Shown here: one piece after another, positions 41,988 to 52,352 of the stretch
Layout: the number at the start of each line of letters is the position of its first letter
Numbering within the stretch: position 1 is the stretch's first letter
Assembly (NCBI GenBank): GCA_021396245.1
Contig: WNYE01000086.1
Span: 1 to 64,000 of the forward strand
Direction of reading: 5' to 3'
Length of the DNA stretch: 64,000 bases
Source: Sporothrix humicola
Lineage: Eukaryota; Ascomycota; Sordariomycetes; Ophiostomatales; Ophiostomataceae
Position numbers and translations under genes: made by a program
Notes under the pieces: generated by a model
What the model was told of the DNA's origin: nothing
What the model saw: the letters and a program-made list of their open reading frames with translations, nothing else
The model's database searches: none

Positions 41988-42892
41988 ATGGCATCTTTAC
42001 TCGACATTCTCCTAGCCTTCCAGGGCACCAACCTCCCACCCTTCGTTCTCAATGGAGAAGGTTTTGTATGTTATATCTATGGTAGACTTTATCTCGGTTT
42101 TTTTTTATTTGTTTATTTCTTTCTTTCAATAATATACCACAGTTCACGGCCTGTTAACAACATTTATATTAGTATCTCATGCCGCGCCTAGACCCGACAC
42201 TCGGCGACCCCATAATCAGCGAGTACGACGTTCGCCGCAAGGCTAGAGAAGCGTGGCTGGTGTGGAATCGCGACCCGTCAGCGCCCTGGAGAAAGCATCC
42301 AGGAGCAAAGTACCCCGAGCTCATCGAAGATGATGATAACGAACTGGGGGGCCCCGTCATTGCCCACCCAGTCCAGAACCGACGCCGTCCTCACAAGACA
42401 GACAAGCCCAAGGCCTGTCGCGTTCGGTTCCGCGAGACCAACCCGGACATTTTTGTCGTGGTTTTTCACGACCTCGTGACGGCGCTGGAAGTCTACCCGG
42501 TCAAAGTTGCCGAGGCGAAGGCCGACGCCAAGAAGCACACCAAGGAGGTGTACCGGCTCCGCGCCAAGCTGGATCGCACCAGAGGCGAGACGGCCAGAGC
42601 CGAGGTGCAGAAAGACCTGGACAAGGCCGCTGCAGATCGCAGCGAAGCCCAACGGCAGGCCAACAAGGCACCCCCCACCGCCGACAATGCGGCGTTTTCG
42701 AAAGCCGTCCACATCCCCGCCGAACCGTCCCGTGCCGTTGTGGCCCAGCTCATCGACCGGTACCAGCCAGTCGTTTTTGACAGTACCGAAAGGACCTATA
42801 CGGTCGGATGCGCCAATTGCGGCGAGACCGGGAAGGTCTCTGAGACCTTTCTGGTCGTCACCAAATGCAAGTGCCTTCGGGCCGGTGAATAA
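41988..42892 (+). CDS. Coiled-coil protein with C-terminal CX2C...CXC motif, copy 1 (unrecognised family)
   Basis: Two exons: 41988-42065 and 42173-42892, joined across a 107-nt intron (GTATGT...TTATATTAG, GTTAAC before the acceptor), giving 265 residues. The short first exon encodes MASLLDILLAFQGTNLPPFV. Exon 2 contains EYDVRRKAREAW, a Lys/Glu/Ala-rich helix (about residues 125-180: AEAKADAKKHTKEVYRLRAK) with coiled-coil character, an NAAFSKAVHIPAEPSR linker, and a C-terminal CANCGETGKVSETFLVVTKC followed by KC, that is CX2C-X15-CXC, which could bind zinc. A second copy of this gene lies at about 51-51.8 kb, with the same order of blocks. I know no named family for it. The gene is divergent from DUF3632-like paralogue B. 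Confidence 0.7.
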
Positions 42893-43377
42893 TCCACGAC
42901 ACAATGTGGGTGAGTATTAAATCACCGATATAGTAAGAATCACGCAACAGGTAAGCTTACAATGCAGAGTAGGATGCCCGTTTTTGTCCTTTTGGCCATT
43001 TTGATCCTTTTGGGCATTTTGGTCTTTTTGGACTTGGTTCGTTTTGGAGTGGGTTTTCACTTTCCCACTTCTTTTTTTGACCTTTTTTTTTTTTTTTTTT
43101 GAAATGAATCACTTTTTGGCGGGGGAAATAACTGCAAATATGCGAACGTGATGAAGCGTTTTTATTGTGATACGTAAAAGATCGAACGTAGAAGAAGCTC
43201 AGAAACGTAGTTTAATCAAGGCACAATGCACCGAACGTAGACACTTGGATGGTGCATCCATTCCGAGCCTTGTAGTGGAAGTGATGGCTACCAAGCGGCC
43301 ACCGTCTCGGCGGCTACAATTGCGAATTTCCTCATAAGGACAATCCTGCGATCGAATAGAATTTTTTGTCATCAATT
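42893..43377. other. 3' spacer with ttttgg repeats and T tract
   Basis: 42985-43040 has a run of imperfect repeats of the type cattttgatccttttggg, with TTTTGG spaced roughly every 10-11 bases, followed by a T tract (43085-43101). Lies between a + gene and the convergent SDR. No coding sequence. Confidence 0.6.
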
Positions 43378-44381
43378 TTACGGCGCCGACTCGGGAAGCT
43401 GTGACGCCTCGCCGTGCATGGCGACAAAGCCGGGCTCCCACAAAAAGCTGGCCCGCGCAGAAGCGTCGCCGTTCAAAAATTCGGGCTCGGGGGTCAAGAA
43501 GATCATGTCCATGGAGCACTCGAGGGCGGCGCCGGACAGCGAAGTGTCGTCCAAGATCTGGTTGAGGGCTTTGACTATCGTGGCGAGGGGAGTGATTCTA
43601 CACTGTCAGAAGGTATTCAAATCTAACAAAGGCGGGTGCGGACCTACATATCGCTGGCAGCTTTAATCATGCCTGGAGGAGCCAGAGAGGTCGGCACGAA
43701 TCCGGGGCGGATGCAGTTGATGCGGATGTTGTCTTTCTACCACAGGTTAGAAGACGAGTATTTACACAGGAAGGGGTGGTCACGTACAATCTTCAGTGTG
43801 CGAGCCGACGCTCTGACAAAGTTCCACACGGCGGCCTTGCTCCCACTGTACTCTGGATAGCACTCGTGAGGGTAGAGGCTGGAAGCGCTGGCGGTCACCA
43901 CAATGTTTCCGCCTTTGACAGGCCCCGTGTTCTGTCTGATAAAGTGGATGGCTAGCTGTGTGCCGTAGTAGACACCCTTGACGTTGACATCGGTGCACTT
44001 GAGGTCAGGCTTGGGCGGGATTTCGGTCGATCCTCGATGCTGCAGAATGTAGAGTGGGCTCCGGTCGATGATGCCGGCGTTGAGGCACACAAGATCGAGA
44101 CGGCCGTACGTGTCCCAGGCGGCCTGGAAACACTTGGCCTGGCTGTCGTAGTCGGAGACGTCTCCCTCGTAAAAAGAGACGGCATCACCGAGTTTGGCGA
44201 GGAGTGTCGGGTTGGGCTTGACGTCGAGCATGGCCACATTCCATCCTTTGGCGACCAGGTCGAGGGTGAAGCCCTCGCCCATGCCGGACTAGGCCGTCAG
44301 CAGGTGGTACATTATTGCTCGACATACGAGTGTGCTTACCGACGCTCCAGTGATGAGAGCCACAGGCTTTGTCGATGCCAT
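43378..44381 (-). CDS. Short-chain dehydrogenase/reductase, four exons
   Basis: Joined model: 44340-44381, 43788-44288, 43648-43736, 43378-43597; introns of 51, 51 and 50 nt, all GT-AG (GTAAGC, GTACGT and GTAGGT donors). Product 283 residues. Motifs: VALITGASSGMGEGF (cofactor, created by splicing exons 1 and 2), MLDVKPN after beta-2, GDVSDYDSQ, CLNAGI, TASASSLYPHECYPEYSGSK with catalytic Tyr and Lys, and INCIRPGFVPTSLAPPG. Resembles fungal 15-hydroxyprostaglandin-dehydrogenase-like SDRs (NAD-dependent), but substrate is unknown. It sits between the two DUF3632/CX2C gene pairs and is divergent from a sugar-porter MFS gene. Confidence 0.9.
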
Positions 44382-45710
44382 TTTGCCAAGATTGTTGGTA
44401 AAAAGGGGAGAATAGGGCAATGTCTGGAATCAAATTCAATTTCAAAATCAATAGTGCGGATACAGACCCTCCTTATCTTTACCTTGTTATATCGAATCGC
44501 CAGCGTCTGTGCTGTTTATGTTGATTTTTGTGAGGCGCAAAATATTTAAAGGACAGAAGAAGTGTAGATCGCCGGCATACGCCGATGCACACTCGAAATG
44601 TTGGCCATGTTCGTGCTGTGACATTCTTTACTTGGGGGTGTTAGTGTAAACACAAAATTACCCGATTAGGCAACTAATAGCCGCGGAACAGGGGTCCACC
44701 GAGCCAGTCTAGATGCAAGCCTCATTCTCCTCACAAGGAGGGCTTTCCCATGCCAAGCCTTCTCCTCCTCCTACTAGTGCCGGCCGGACACCGAGGACTG
44801 CCGGGAATTGTTATCGGTCGTTGCCGACAGGGGACAAAACTGGAAAAAGCAGGGAAAATAGGAAAAGCAAGGACAGAAAGTCTGGGGTTGCGGAGAAAGT
44901 GGATTCCTCGATATTATGGGGTCTGGGGAAGAGAAACTGGGGAAGAGGAGAAAAAAGACGAGACTACTGCGGTACGGTTGGCCAAATCGGCATGCGCAGT
45001 GGCAATGGGTACTTTTTTATCTGGAAATTCATTGAGGGCACACCCCATAGCCTGTCCTATTTCCTTATGCGAAAAGGCTATGTACGTAGTCCAACAAAGA
45101 GCCAGTGAAAAAGCCAGTCAAGAGTTAAAATTTCAAAGAGTCAGTTAGCTGGCCTTTTGGCTGGCCTCCTACCTTGTCTCCTTGAATTTGTCGTCGTTAT
45201 TTAACAGGCTGGGTTTGATTGGATTGTCCTGATACGCCTGTCTGTGGATGTGCACGTTTGTCAGGCTGAATTTTTGGTGAGAAATTGGCCATTAACACGG
45301 TGTAAGATCTCGCCAACCATGCGAGACAAGAGAGGAGACCTGGAGACGACGCTAGTGACTGGGCTTGCATGTGGAGAAAGGAGAGACAAGGGCATGCCCA
45401 GACTTTAGACGAAGGATCTAGACAGTAAGACAACATGACAGGGAGTTGGAACCAGAAACATCACATCCGCGGTTACTGGCGATGCCACGCGTCTGGATGT
45501 TGATCTGGCTATTGCCTTGTGTGTTTTATCAACCTCCAATATCTCGTACTCGTAAAACAAAAAGATACAAAAGGTCCCAGGTCACAGGAACAGATCTTCA
45601 TCCACCTTAGTGATCAACACTGCCTGTCTTTAATTCTTTTCTCCTTTTTCTCAACCACTCTCTTTCATCCCAGTTTCTTCAACTCATCATTCATTGTCCC
45701 CCATCTTATC
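44382..45710. other. Divergent spacer between SDR and sugar-porter MFS genes
   Basis: 1.3 kb without a supported gene. A TTTAAATATTTTG string on the SDR strand (about 44537-44549) may serve as its TATA element. A CT-rich leader precedes the transporter ATG. Confidence 0.5.
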
Positions 45711-47362
45711 ATGACAGACGTTGAAGCTCCCGCTGAACGCGGCGGCCGCCACTTTGGCTTCCGTCTGGTGGCCACTCTCTTCTTCATCTGTTTCGGCTCG
45801 GCCTCCTTCGGCTTCTGCAACAGTGTTATTGGCTCGACGCTAGGCCAGCCGTCGTTTATTGCGACGATGGGCCTGGACGGACCGGATGCGGAAGCGCTGA
45901 CATCGGCCATTCTCGCCGTGTTCTTTGCCGGCGGCATCTTTGGCGCCATTAGCCACGGTCTGTTGGCCGACCGGTACGGCCGCAAGTTCTCGGCCTCCTT
46001 TTCGGCTGTGGTGATGATCATTGCCGCCGCTGTGTGCACTGGCACGAGCAATGTCGGTGTCTACATTGCCTTTCGCTTCTTCTGCGGGTGGTCGTAAGTG
46101 TAGCCCCCGCGTATTCATATTCATTTGGCTCCCACTAACGTTTAGGTCCTACCAATTCCTCTGCACGATCCCTACGTGGGTCACAGAAATCACGCCCCCT
46201 TCGCACCGCGGTGTCCTCGGCAATATTATCGCATTCAACATTGGCATGGGCTACGTCCTGGCTTCGTATCTCGGCGTCGGTTTCTACTTTGTCAAGGGCA
46301 ACAGCCAGTGGCGTGGTCCAACCGGTCTGCAGATGATGTTCCCCGCCCTTCTGCTGGTCAGCATGTACTGGCTGCCCGAGTCACCCCGGTATCTCGTGTC
46401 CAAGGGCCGCAACGAAGAAGCCCTCGAGATCCTGAAGCAGCTGCACGCCCGCGCTGGCCACCAGAACGACCATTTCGCCGAGATGGAGTGCTACCAGATC
46501 CAGCAGCAGATCAATTTTGACAAGGAGCGCAGGATGTCCTACCTGCAAATCTTCAAGCACCCGACCATGCGCAAGCGGGCCTTGATCACCATTTGTCTAA
46601 CCTGGTGCATGGTCGGGTCGGGCGTTCTCGTCATCAACAGTAGGTGCTGCCACCCTGTCTCTATTATTTGAATTCCACTAACCGTCAGACTACGGCACTG
46701 CCATCTACACGGCCCTCGGATACGGCACACTCGATGTCCTCCTCTTCTTGGCCGGCTGGGTCTCCGTCACGGTTGTCACCCCCTTTGTCTGCATGCTCTT
46801 TGTCGACAAGGTCAGCCGCACCTATGTCTTTGCCGCCGGCTTCTTCTCGTGCATGGCCACCCTGATCGTCGAGGCCGCCCTGCAGAAGAACTTTTTGGGC
46901 GGCGACAACAAGGCCGGCCTGGCAGCCGCTGTGGCTATGACTTACGTCTACGTCTTTTTCTACGTCCTGTTCCTCGACGGCCCCATGTTTTTCTACATTG
47001 GCGAGATCTGGCCGTCGCAGGTCCGTGCCCAGGGCTTTACGATTGGCATCACCGCCATGTGTCTCTCCAACCTGTGCTGGAGTGCCGGTGCCCCCACGGC
47101 TTTTTCTACAATTGGCTGGAAGTACTACATTTTCTTCATTCTTCAGGCCGCCATTGGCGGCATTGCCAGTATCTTGTGGTTCCCCAACACGCTGGGCAAG
47201 CCGCTCGAGGAAATCGCCGCGCTCTTTGGCGACACTCAGGACGTCATGGTCTTCCAAAACGACCTGGACGAGTCACGCTTTGCCGACGGCACCGGCCTCA
47301 AGATGCCCGTCCATGCTGAGCAGGTCGAGAATGCTGCCGAGCAGACGGACAAGACACAGTAG
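45711..47362 (+). CDS. MFS sugar-porter family transporter, three exons
   Basis: Exons 45711-46093, 46146-46639 and 46689-47362; introns of 52 and 49 nt (GTAAGT...TTTAG with CACTAAC; GTAGGT...GTCAG with CACTAAC). Product 516 residues. Twelve-TM sugar porter: FGFCNSVIGSTLGQPSF at TM1, LLADRYGRKFSASFSA (motif A), a PTWVTEITPPSHRGVLG block after TM4, YWLPESPRYLVSKGRNEEAL, and WFPNTLGKPLEEIAALFGD at the end. Family members import hexoses, lactose-like sugars or quinate; the QQI...ERRMSYLQIFKHPTMRKRAL central loop is like fungal lactose/hexose permeases. Converges with DUF3632-like paralogue C (246 bp between stops). A polyadenylation-like AATAAA is at 47450. Confidence 0.92.
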
Positions 47363-47449
47363 ATATTCATGCACAGAAAACTTACCTGCTACGAGAATAT
47401 TTACTTTGAATAGCATCTTAATACAGCCTTCAGGGCTACTCTTACAGTC

Positions 47450-47455
47450 AATAAA
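47450..47455 (+). other. Polyadenylation-signal-like AATAAA of the sugar-porter MFS gene
   Basis: AATAAA 88 bp beyond the stop codon in AT-rich sequence. Confidence 0.4.
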
Positions 47456-47608
47456 GGTCAAGATCATACTGGTGAAGTGTGTTTTAAATGTAGTGAAAGA
47501 ATCGTTCATTCGGGTATCATGTTGTGAACTTGTAGCTAAGAGACTACATAAACGCAAAGAAAATCTTCCAACTTGACCTGAAACAAGCGGCCGTTGTCCT
47601 CATTCTTC

Positions 47609-49678
47609 CTAAATGAGATTGCAATGGCTGTCTTTCGCCTCCACCTCCATCTCCATCGTCAGGTCCTTGTCGACGCCCTCTTCATCCTTCTCCTTCTTCT
47701 TGTTGTCCTTATCAGCGTTCTGGTCTCCGCTGACATTCTGCCCGTTGTTTCTGTCCTCCACATCGCCAGTCTTGTCATCCTTGCTAACTGCCTCATCCGC
47801 CATACCCGGAGTATCATTGGTTCTGTGCTCGTTGACGTCAGTCGTGCTCTCCTCGACATCGATTGCCTCAAAAACTACCCAAATGTCCTGGCCTGCATCT
47901 GCCTTGCCGTCTTTGTCATCGTTCTTGTCCATGGTCTCGGCCGTGTCGGTGGTGTCGGGAATCTCAGTGTCCGTCTTTTCCTTCGTGGCCGCATCAGAAT
48001 CGGGCTTTGTCTCGCTGTTGTCGAGCTTGAGATCGGTGACGGCATTTCCAGCGTCCTTGAGTTCTTCGTCTTGTTCGTCTTGTTTGTCCTCAGGCTCATC
48101 GTCCTCGTGCTCTTCGTCTGTGTACCAGTCTATGCCAAACTCCTCCTTCATCCGAATGCGGAACAGCCGGTCCTCTACGACCTTTCGTGCCCTGGCGATT
48201 GGCTCGGCCTCTTTCATCTTTTGGAGGGCGATGGTGACTGCGGAAAGAAGATCCTCGGCCACAGTCATGTCGCGCATGTTGACGCGAGGATGGTCGAGCA
48301 TGGCCTGGAACTCCTGCTTCCAGAATTCCCAGCGCTCGGGCGTAATATCAGGGCGGGCGTCGGGAACTTGGGCGAGAAAAAGGGGACCAGGAGGGAGGCC
48401 GAGATACTTTTCATTCTCGTCAACAACGAATCTCGGGTCCAACTCACTTTCGTCCTCGTCTTCTTCCTCGTCTTCCCCCTCATTCTCGTCCTTCATCCCT
48501 TCTTCCTCCTCTTTCTTCTCTTCCTCGTCCCTTGTATTCTCCTTCTCCTCCTCGTCGTCTTTCTGTTCTTCCTCGCCATTTTTCTCTCGCTCACACTCAT
48601 TCTCGTAGTCGGTCAGGTCGAACTCCTCGACCTTCTCGTTGCGGAGCGCCTGCCGAAAAAGCGCCTCTGAGCCATAGGTGACCCATGCTGCAGCAGCCAG
48701 AATGTCGGATCTCTGTTCACACGTGATGACGTGTGTGTTGGGGAGTTCGTAGTAGTCGTATTGTTTCTCGTCCATGATCTTTTGCTTGCGGATTTCGTGG
48801 TCCTCTTTCTCGTCTTCCGTCTTGGTCTTCTTCTTCTTCTTCCGTGGGTCGTTCTTCCCCTCAAGAGCGTGCTGCAAAAAGGTCTCTGGGTAGTCGCCCC
48901 ACGTCGACAAGCCCGCTCCCATGCACCGCGATAGAAACGTTGCCTGGTTGCGTACGTACCCGATACATTCCTCAGTTTCTTCAATGTGCTCGTTTCCCTC
49001 CGCCATGTCCGCCCTCATCGTCTGGGGCCCGCCAATGTGGTCAATCACGATGGACCTGAACATGGGCAGGTCATCCCACAACTGGGTGCCAGCGCCCCAG
49101 GTTTCGACCGGGCCACGTGATATCTTCTTGAGGGCAAGTATGATGCCCAGCAATGTCTCTTGGCCTGGGTGAATGGCGTCGTAGGGAATGGACCGGGCGA
49201 GGCTCACAACGGTGTCCCAAATCTGCCACAGGTACGTGTTGAAGCGGTCGTACTTTTCGTGGGCCTCACTGCTCTCCACGGGGTCACCCGGACTCTGGGC
49301 GTCAATGGCCGCGGCGGCATTGGTGCAGATGGTCTCCGTTGTGTCGCCAAATGGGCTGGGCTCACGCAGCGCGTCGGCAAAGATGTTGATCATGGTGATG
49401 TGGGTTGCTTTCATCTCCGGGTACATGGTGTCGTCGAGGCCAAAAGGCCGGGGGCTGTGTCTATCTGCAGCCATGTTTGTGGTCGAGGCAGTGGCCGGAG
49501 TGGACGGTGCCGAGGATGGTGGCGTTGTTGATGGTGTCGAAGACGTCTTTGTTGTCGGCGAGTTTGGTTGTTTTGTCACTTCGGTCTCAGCCAACGGGGC
49601 AGCCTCTGCCGAGGCAACAAGCAAGTCCTCGACGTCGTGAGAAACGGCAGGAGTCGACGACGCAACTTCCTGTTCCAT
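47609..49678 (-). CDS. DUF3632-like protein, paralogue C, with acidic/Lys-rich insert and long tail
   Basis: 689 residues from the ATG at 49678 (MEQEVASSTPAVSHDV). The frame is open to 49945, but that part reads like leader, and a later Met (MAADRHSPRPFGLDDTM) is another possible start. Shared blocks with A and B: FGLDDTMYPEM, MINIFADALREPSPFGDTTE, WDTVVSLARSIPYDAIHPGQ followed by ETLLGIILAL, AAAAWVTYGSEALFRQ, DITPERWEFWKQEFQAMLDH and MRDMTVAEDLLSAVTIALQKM. A Glu/Lys/Asp insert (about residues 360-416) interrupts the second half, and the C-terminal 130 residues are Asp/Thr/Glu-rich. The N-terminal 75 residues are Ser/Thr/Pro-rich. It is the most diverged of the three. Divergent from coiled-coil CX2C copy 2. 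Function unknown. Confidence 0.8.
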   Translation of the reverse strand: MEQEVASSTPAVSHDVEDLLVASAEAAPLAETEVTKQPNSPTTKTSSTPSTTPPSSAPSTPATASTTNMAADRHSPRPFGLDDTMYPEMKATHITMINIFADALREPSPFGDTTETICTNAAAAIDAQSPGDPVESSEAHEKYDRFNTYLWQIWDTVVSLARSIPYDAIHPGQETLLGIILALKKISRGPVETWGAGTQLWDDLPMFRSIVIDHIGGPQTMRADMAEGNEHIEETEECIGYVRNQATFLSRCMGAGLSTWGDYPETFLQHALEGKNDPRKKKKKTKTEDEKEDHEIRKQKIMDEKQYDYYELPNTHVITCEQRSDILAAAAWVTYGSEALFRQALRNEKVEEFDLTDYENECEREKNGEEEQKDDEEEKENTRDEEEKKEEEEGMKDENEGEDEEEDEDESELDPRFVVDENEKYLGLPPGPLFLAQVPDARPDITPERWEFWKQEFQAMLDHPRVNMRDMTVAEDLLSAVTIALQKMKEAEPIARARKVVEDRLFRIRMKEEFGIDWYTDEEHEDDEPEDKQDEQDEELKDAGNAVTDLKLDNSETKPDSDAATKEKTDTEIPDTTDTAETMDKNDDKDGKADAGQDIWVVFEAIDVEESTTDVNEHRTNDTPGMADEAVSKDDKTGDVEDRNNGQNVSGDQNADKDNKKKEKDEEGVDKDLTMEMEVEAKDSHCNLI

Positions 49679-50956
49679 TGAATGGTGGCTTGAGTGTTTC
49701 TGTCGTGTGTGTTGATTTTGTTGACGGCAGGTGCGATCGGTGTAGCGAGATGCAATGTGGCCTTGGGTTTGTCGTGACGAGCAAATGGCAATAGACAATG
49801 GAAGAAACAAGCAAGAACAATAGACAGTGAGCAATGAAAGACAAGGGGTGAATAAATAAAGGACAGTAAATGGACAGGATCTCAGTTTTGAGGCAGAAGA
49901 AAACAGCGGAAGTTGGGAAGTATGACGAGGAAAAATGTTTGTCAAGAAGTGAACGCGTGAAGAAAGATCAATAGGGAAGGTGGGGCCCTTGATTGCCCAA
50001 GCATTGTTCTGTACCAGAGCTAAATGGCGGGCCTCAAAAGTACCTACTTGGTCACTGTTTTAGCGTGCACGGTGCTGTACCTCAACCTGCTTGGGTACAT
50101 CCTGTCTATCCAATAAGAAAAAGAGTTTGAACGACAACTGACAACAAGGTGAAATGCCAGCACAACAACAACCTGTCACATTTCCATGTCCTTGACCATT
50201 TTCCAATTTGCATCACAATCAATGTAGAGTAAAAAGTTTGTAGACTCGTATGTATTGTCAGAGACTTTCTCTTACCTCCAGTATTTTGAAACATAGACAG
50301 GTTTGGCCAGATAGGGATCGAGAGAGGACGCGCGATGGCATTTGTCGGTATGGTCAGAATGCCTTGCATCTTCATTTCAGGTTCTCATCAGACTTCTCTC
50401 AGATTGTTGAGTAGTCATACACTGAGCCTCATTTCAGATGTGCTTCAGTTCCTCCTTATCTTCCTCTCATCTTCGCTGTTCGAAAAGGAAGGCATTGGTC
50501 GTGCCTTCCCTTTTCAACATACCGGGGCCAGTCGTGCCTTCCACATTGAATTCTGTAGTAGCAGGCAGTATTTGATCCTCTTTTTTGACAACTTTTACGA
50601 CACTGAAGAGTTTTCTTCAAATCTTCAATCTGTCTTGCATTGCTCGATCGTGTTCTTTTACATTGCAGTTTTACAGCTTCACCACTACAGGGCTTCAAGC
50701 TTCACCACTACAAGGCTTCGGGCTTCTCGACTAGAAGACTTCAAAACTTCACAAGATCTGTGAAAGACTATCGAGATGTCAAATGGTAACGGGACCACCG
50801 ACGAGGAACGACAGCGGAGATGAGATGGTCATTTCCAAGACCTTTTTGATGACGCCCCATACGCCTCCAACGGGGACGCAGTGGTATGTCCAAACTAACT
50901 TGTTTTTGTCTCCGTCTAAAACAGCTCCTTTACTAACCGGCGACTCTGTGCCTTAA
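49679..50956. other. Divergent region upstream of DUF3632-like C and coiled-coil CX2C gene 2
   Basis: About 1.3 kb. An ATG at 50776 begins MSNGNGTTDEERQRR and ends in TGA (50821); the same frame then reads DGHFQDLFDDAPYASNGDAV up to a GTATGT donor (about 50883) with a 41-nt candidate intron ending in aaaacag. All three frames after that acceptor soon meet stops. It may be the decayed 5' part of the + gene. A cttcaccactacaaggc duplication lies near 50678-50715. Confidence 0.45.
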
Positions 50957-51778
50957 TTCTGGTACGACGCTCTCCATCTTGAGTCGCATATTCCCAACCG
51001 GCGCATTAGAGAAGCAGATTTCGAGAGACAAGCAGCCGAGGCGCACACGGCCTTCCAGAGAAAAAAGGAGGAAGCTGGTCCACAGGGAGAGTGGGAAGGC
51101 TACCCAGAAAAGATTAAGCACAACCATCTAAACTGGCAAGGACCCGTGTACGGCCACCCCGTCGTAGACGGCCCGGGCTCGTACGTGGATGGAGATCTGC
51201 CCCATGCATCAAGAGCGTGGGGTCAAGACAAGGACGGAGCAAAGCCCGCTCTTCTTTGCCATGACAAGGTGAAGGGCGAGGCCCTTCACAAAGTGGAGGT
51301 ACAGACGGCGACAAAGAAGGCTACCGAGCTGGCGAACAAGCTGAAAGAACAAAACACAAAGCTATTAAGAACTAGCAAGAAATTCGAGAAGGCATCTATC
51401 AATGCCGACATCAAGAAGACCAAAAACGAGCTGCAGCAGGCAACCCAGAAAATGCGGGCAACGTATGGGGATAAGAATGACCCTTTCTCACATTTTAATT
51501 ATATACCCGAGGACAGAGAGTGCCCTCGGCTTGTCCAAAACCTCATCAACACGCACACGACCATAATTCAGCCCACCACAAACTACTTGGTATACGAGTG
51601 CGGAACCTGCAACGGACAAGCCCTGGTCGACCCGGCTACAAAGTCCGTCGTGAAGCGCTGTGACTGCCCTCTTGAGCCCCAAGACCAGAGACAAGCCCAG
51701 CAGCGTCAGGGCCAGGGCCAGGGCCAACGCCAGGGCCAACGCCAAGCTCCGGCTCGGCCTCAGGCCAGACGCAGATGA
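50957..51778 (+). CDS. Coiled-coil protein with C-terminal CX2C...CXC motif, copy 2; 5' end unresolved, possible pseudogene
   Basis: An open frame of 273 codons that clearly parallels copy 1: FERQAAEAH against VRRKAREAW, QGPVYGHPVVDG against GGPVIAHPV, a Lys/Glu-rich helix (ATKKATELANKLKEQNTKLL), NDPFSHFNYIPEDRE against NAAFSKAVHIPAEPS, LINTHTT against LIDRYQP, and CGTCNGQALVDPATKSVVKR followed by CDC (CX2C-X16-CXC). Unlike copy 1 it ends in a Gln/Arg/Gly-rich tail of short repeats (GQGQGQRQGQRQ). The frame has no ATG in its first 150 codons. A TAA at 50954-50956 closes it upstream, and I find no splice pair that links it to an upstream ATG. Either a first exon is missed or the gene is broken. 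Confidence 0.55.
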   Translation, partial: FWYDALHLESHIPNRRIREADFERQAAEAHTAFQRKKEEAGPQGEWEGYPEKIKHNHLNWQGPVYGHPVVDGPGSYVDGDLPHASRAWGQDKDGAKPALLCHDKVKGEALHKVEVQTATKKATELANKLKEQNTKLLRTSKKFEKASINADIKKTKNELQQATQKMRATYGDKNDPFSHFNYIPEDRECPRLVQNLINTHTTIIQPTTNYLVYECGTCNGQALVDPATKSVVKRCDCPLEPQDQRQAQQRQGQGQGQRQGQRQAPARPQARRR

Positions 51779-52120
51779 GTTTGCCCACCACACGTCACCG
51801 CATCTCCGCATCTCTCTATCTAACTCTCCACTTCCCCATCTTTTCAGCCAGTGGGGGCCATTTCTCCCAGGGCAGCCCTGCCGTTGCATCAACGGCGACT
51901 CGGGCGACTCCTCGACGCAGCCCACGACACCGTCCTTCGACACCGTCCTTGGACTGTAGCCATGTTACTTTGTCCTGCATTGAAGGTGCCCTTGGCCATT
52001 TGCCTTTTATGATCTTTTCTCTCTCTCTCTCCCGTTTCTTCTTTGCTCTTCGATCTTGTTTCTGGTCGCCTTTCATGTTTCTTTTCATGTTTCTGTCCAC
52101 TTTTCTTCCAGTTTTTCCTC

Positions 52121-52175
<55 letters not shown>

Positions 52176-52317
52176 TTTTTTATTGTTTTTTTTTTTTTTT
52201 TTTTTTTGGGGTTTAGGTTTAAAAGTTGTTAAATTAANNNNNNNNNNCTTTCTTGTTTCTGGTCGCCTTTCATTTTTATTTTCATTTTTCTTTCCACTTT
52301 TCTTCCATTTTTTCCAC

Positions 52318-52352
<35 letters not shown>

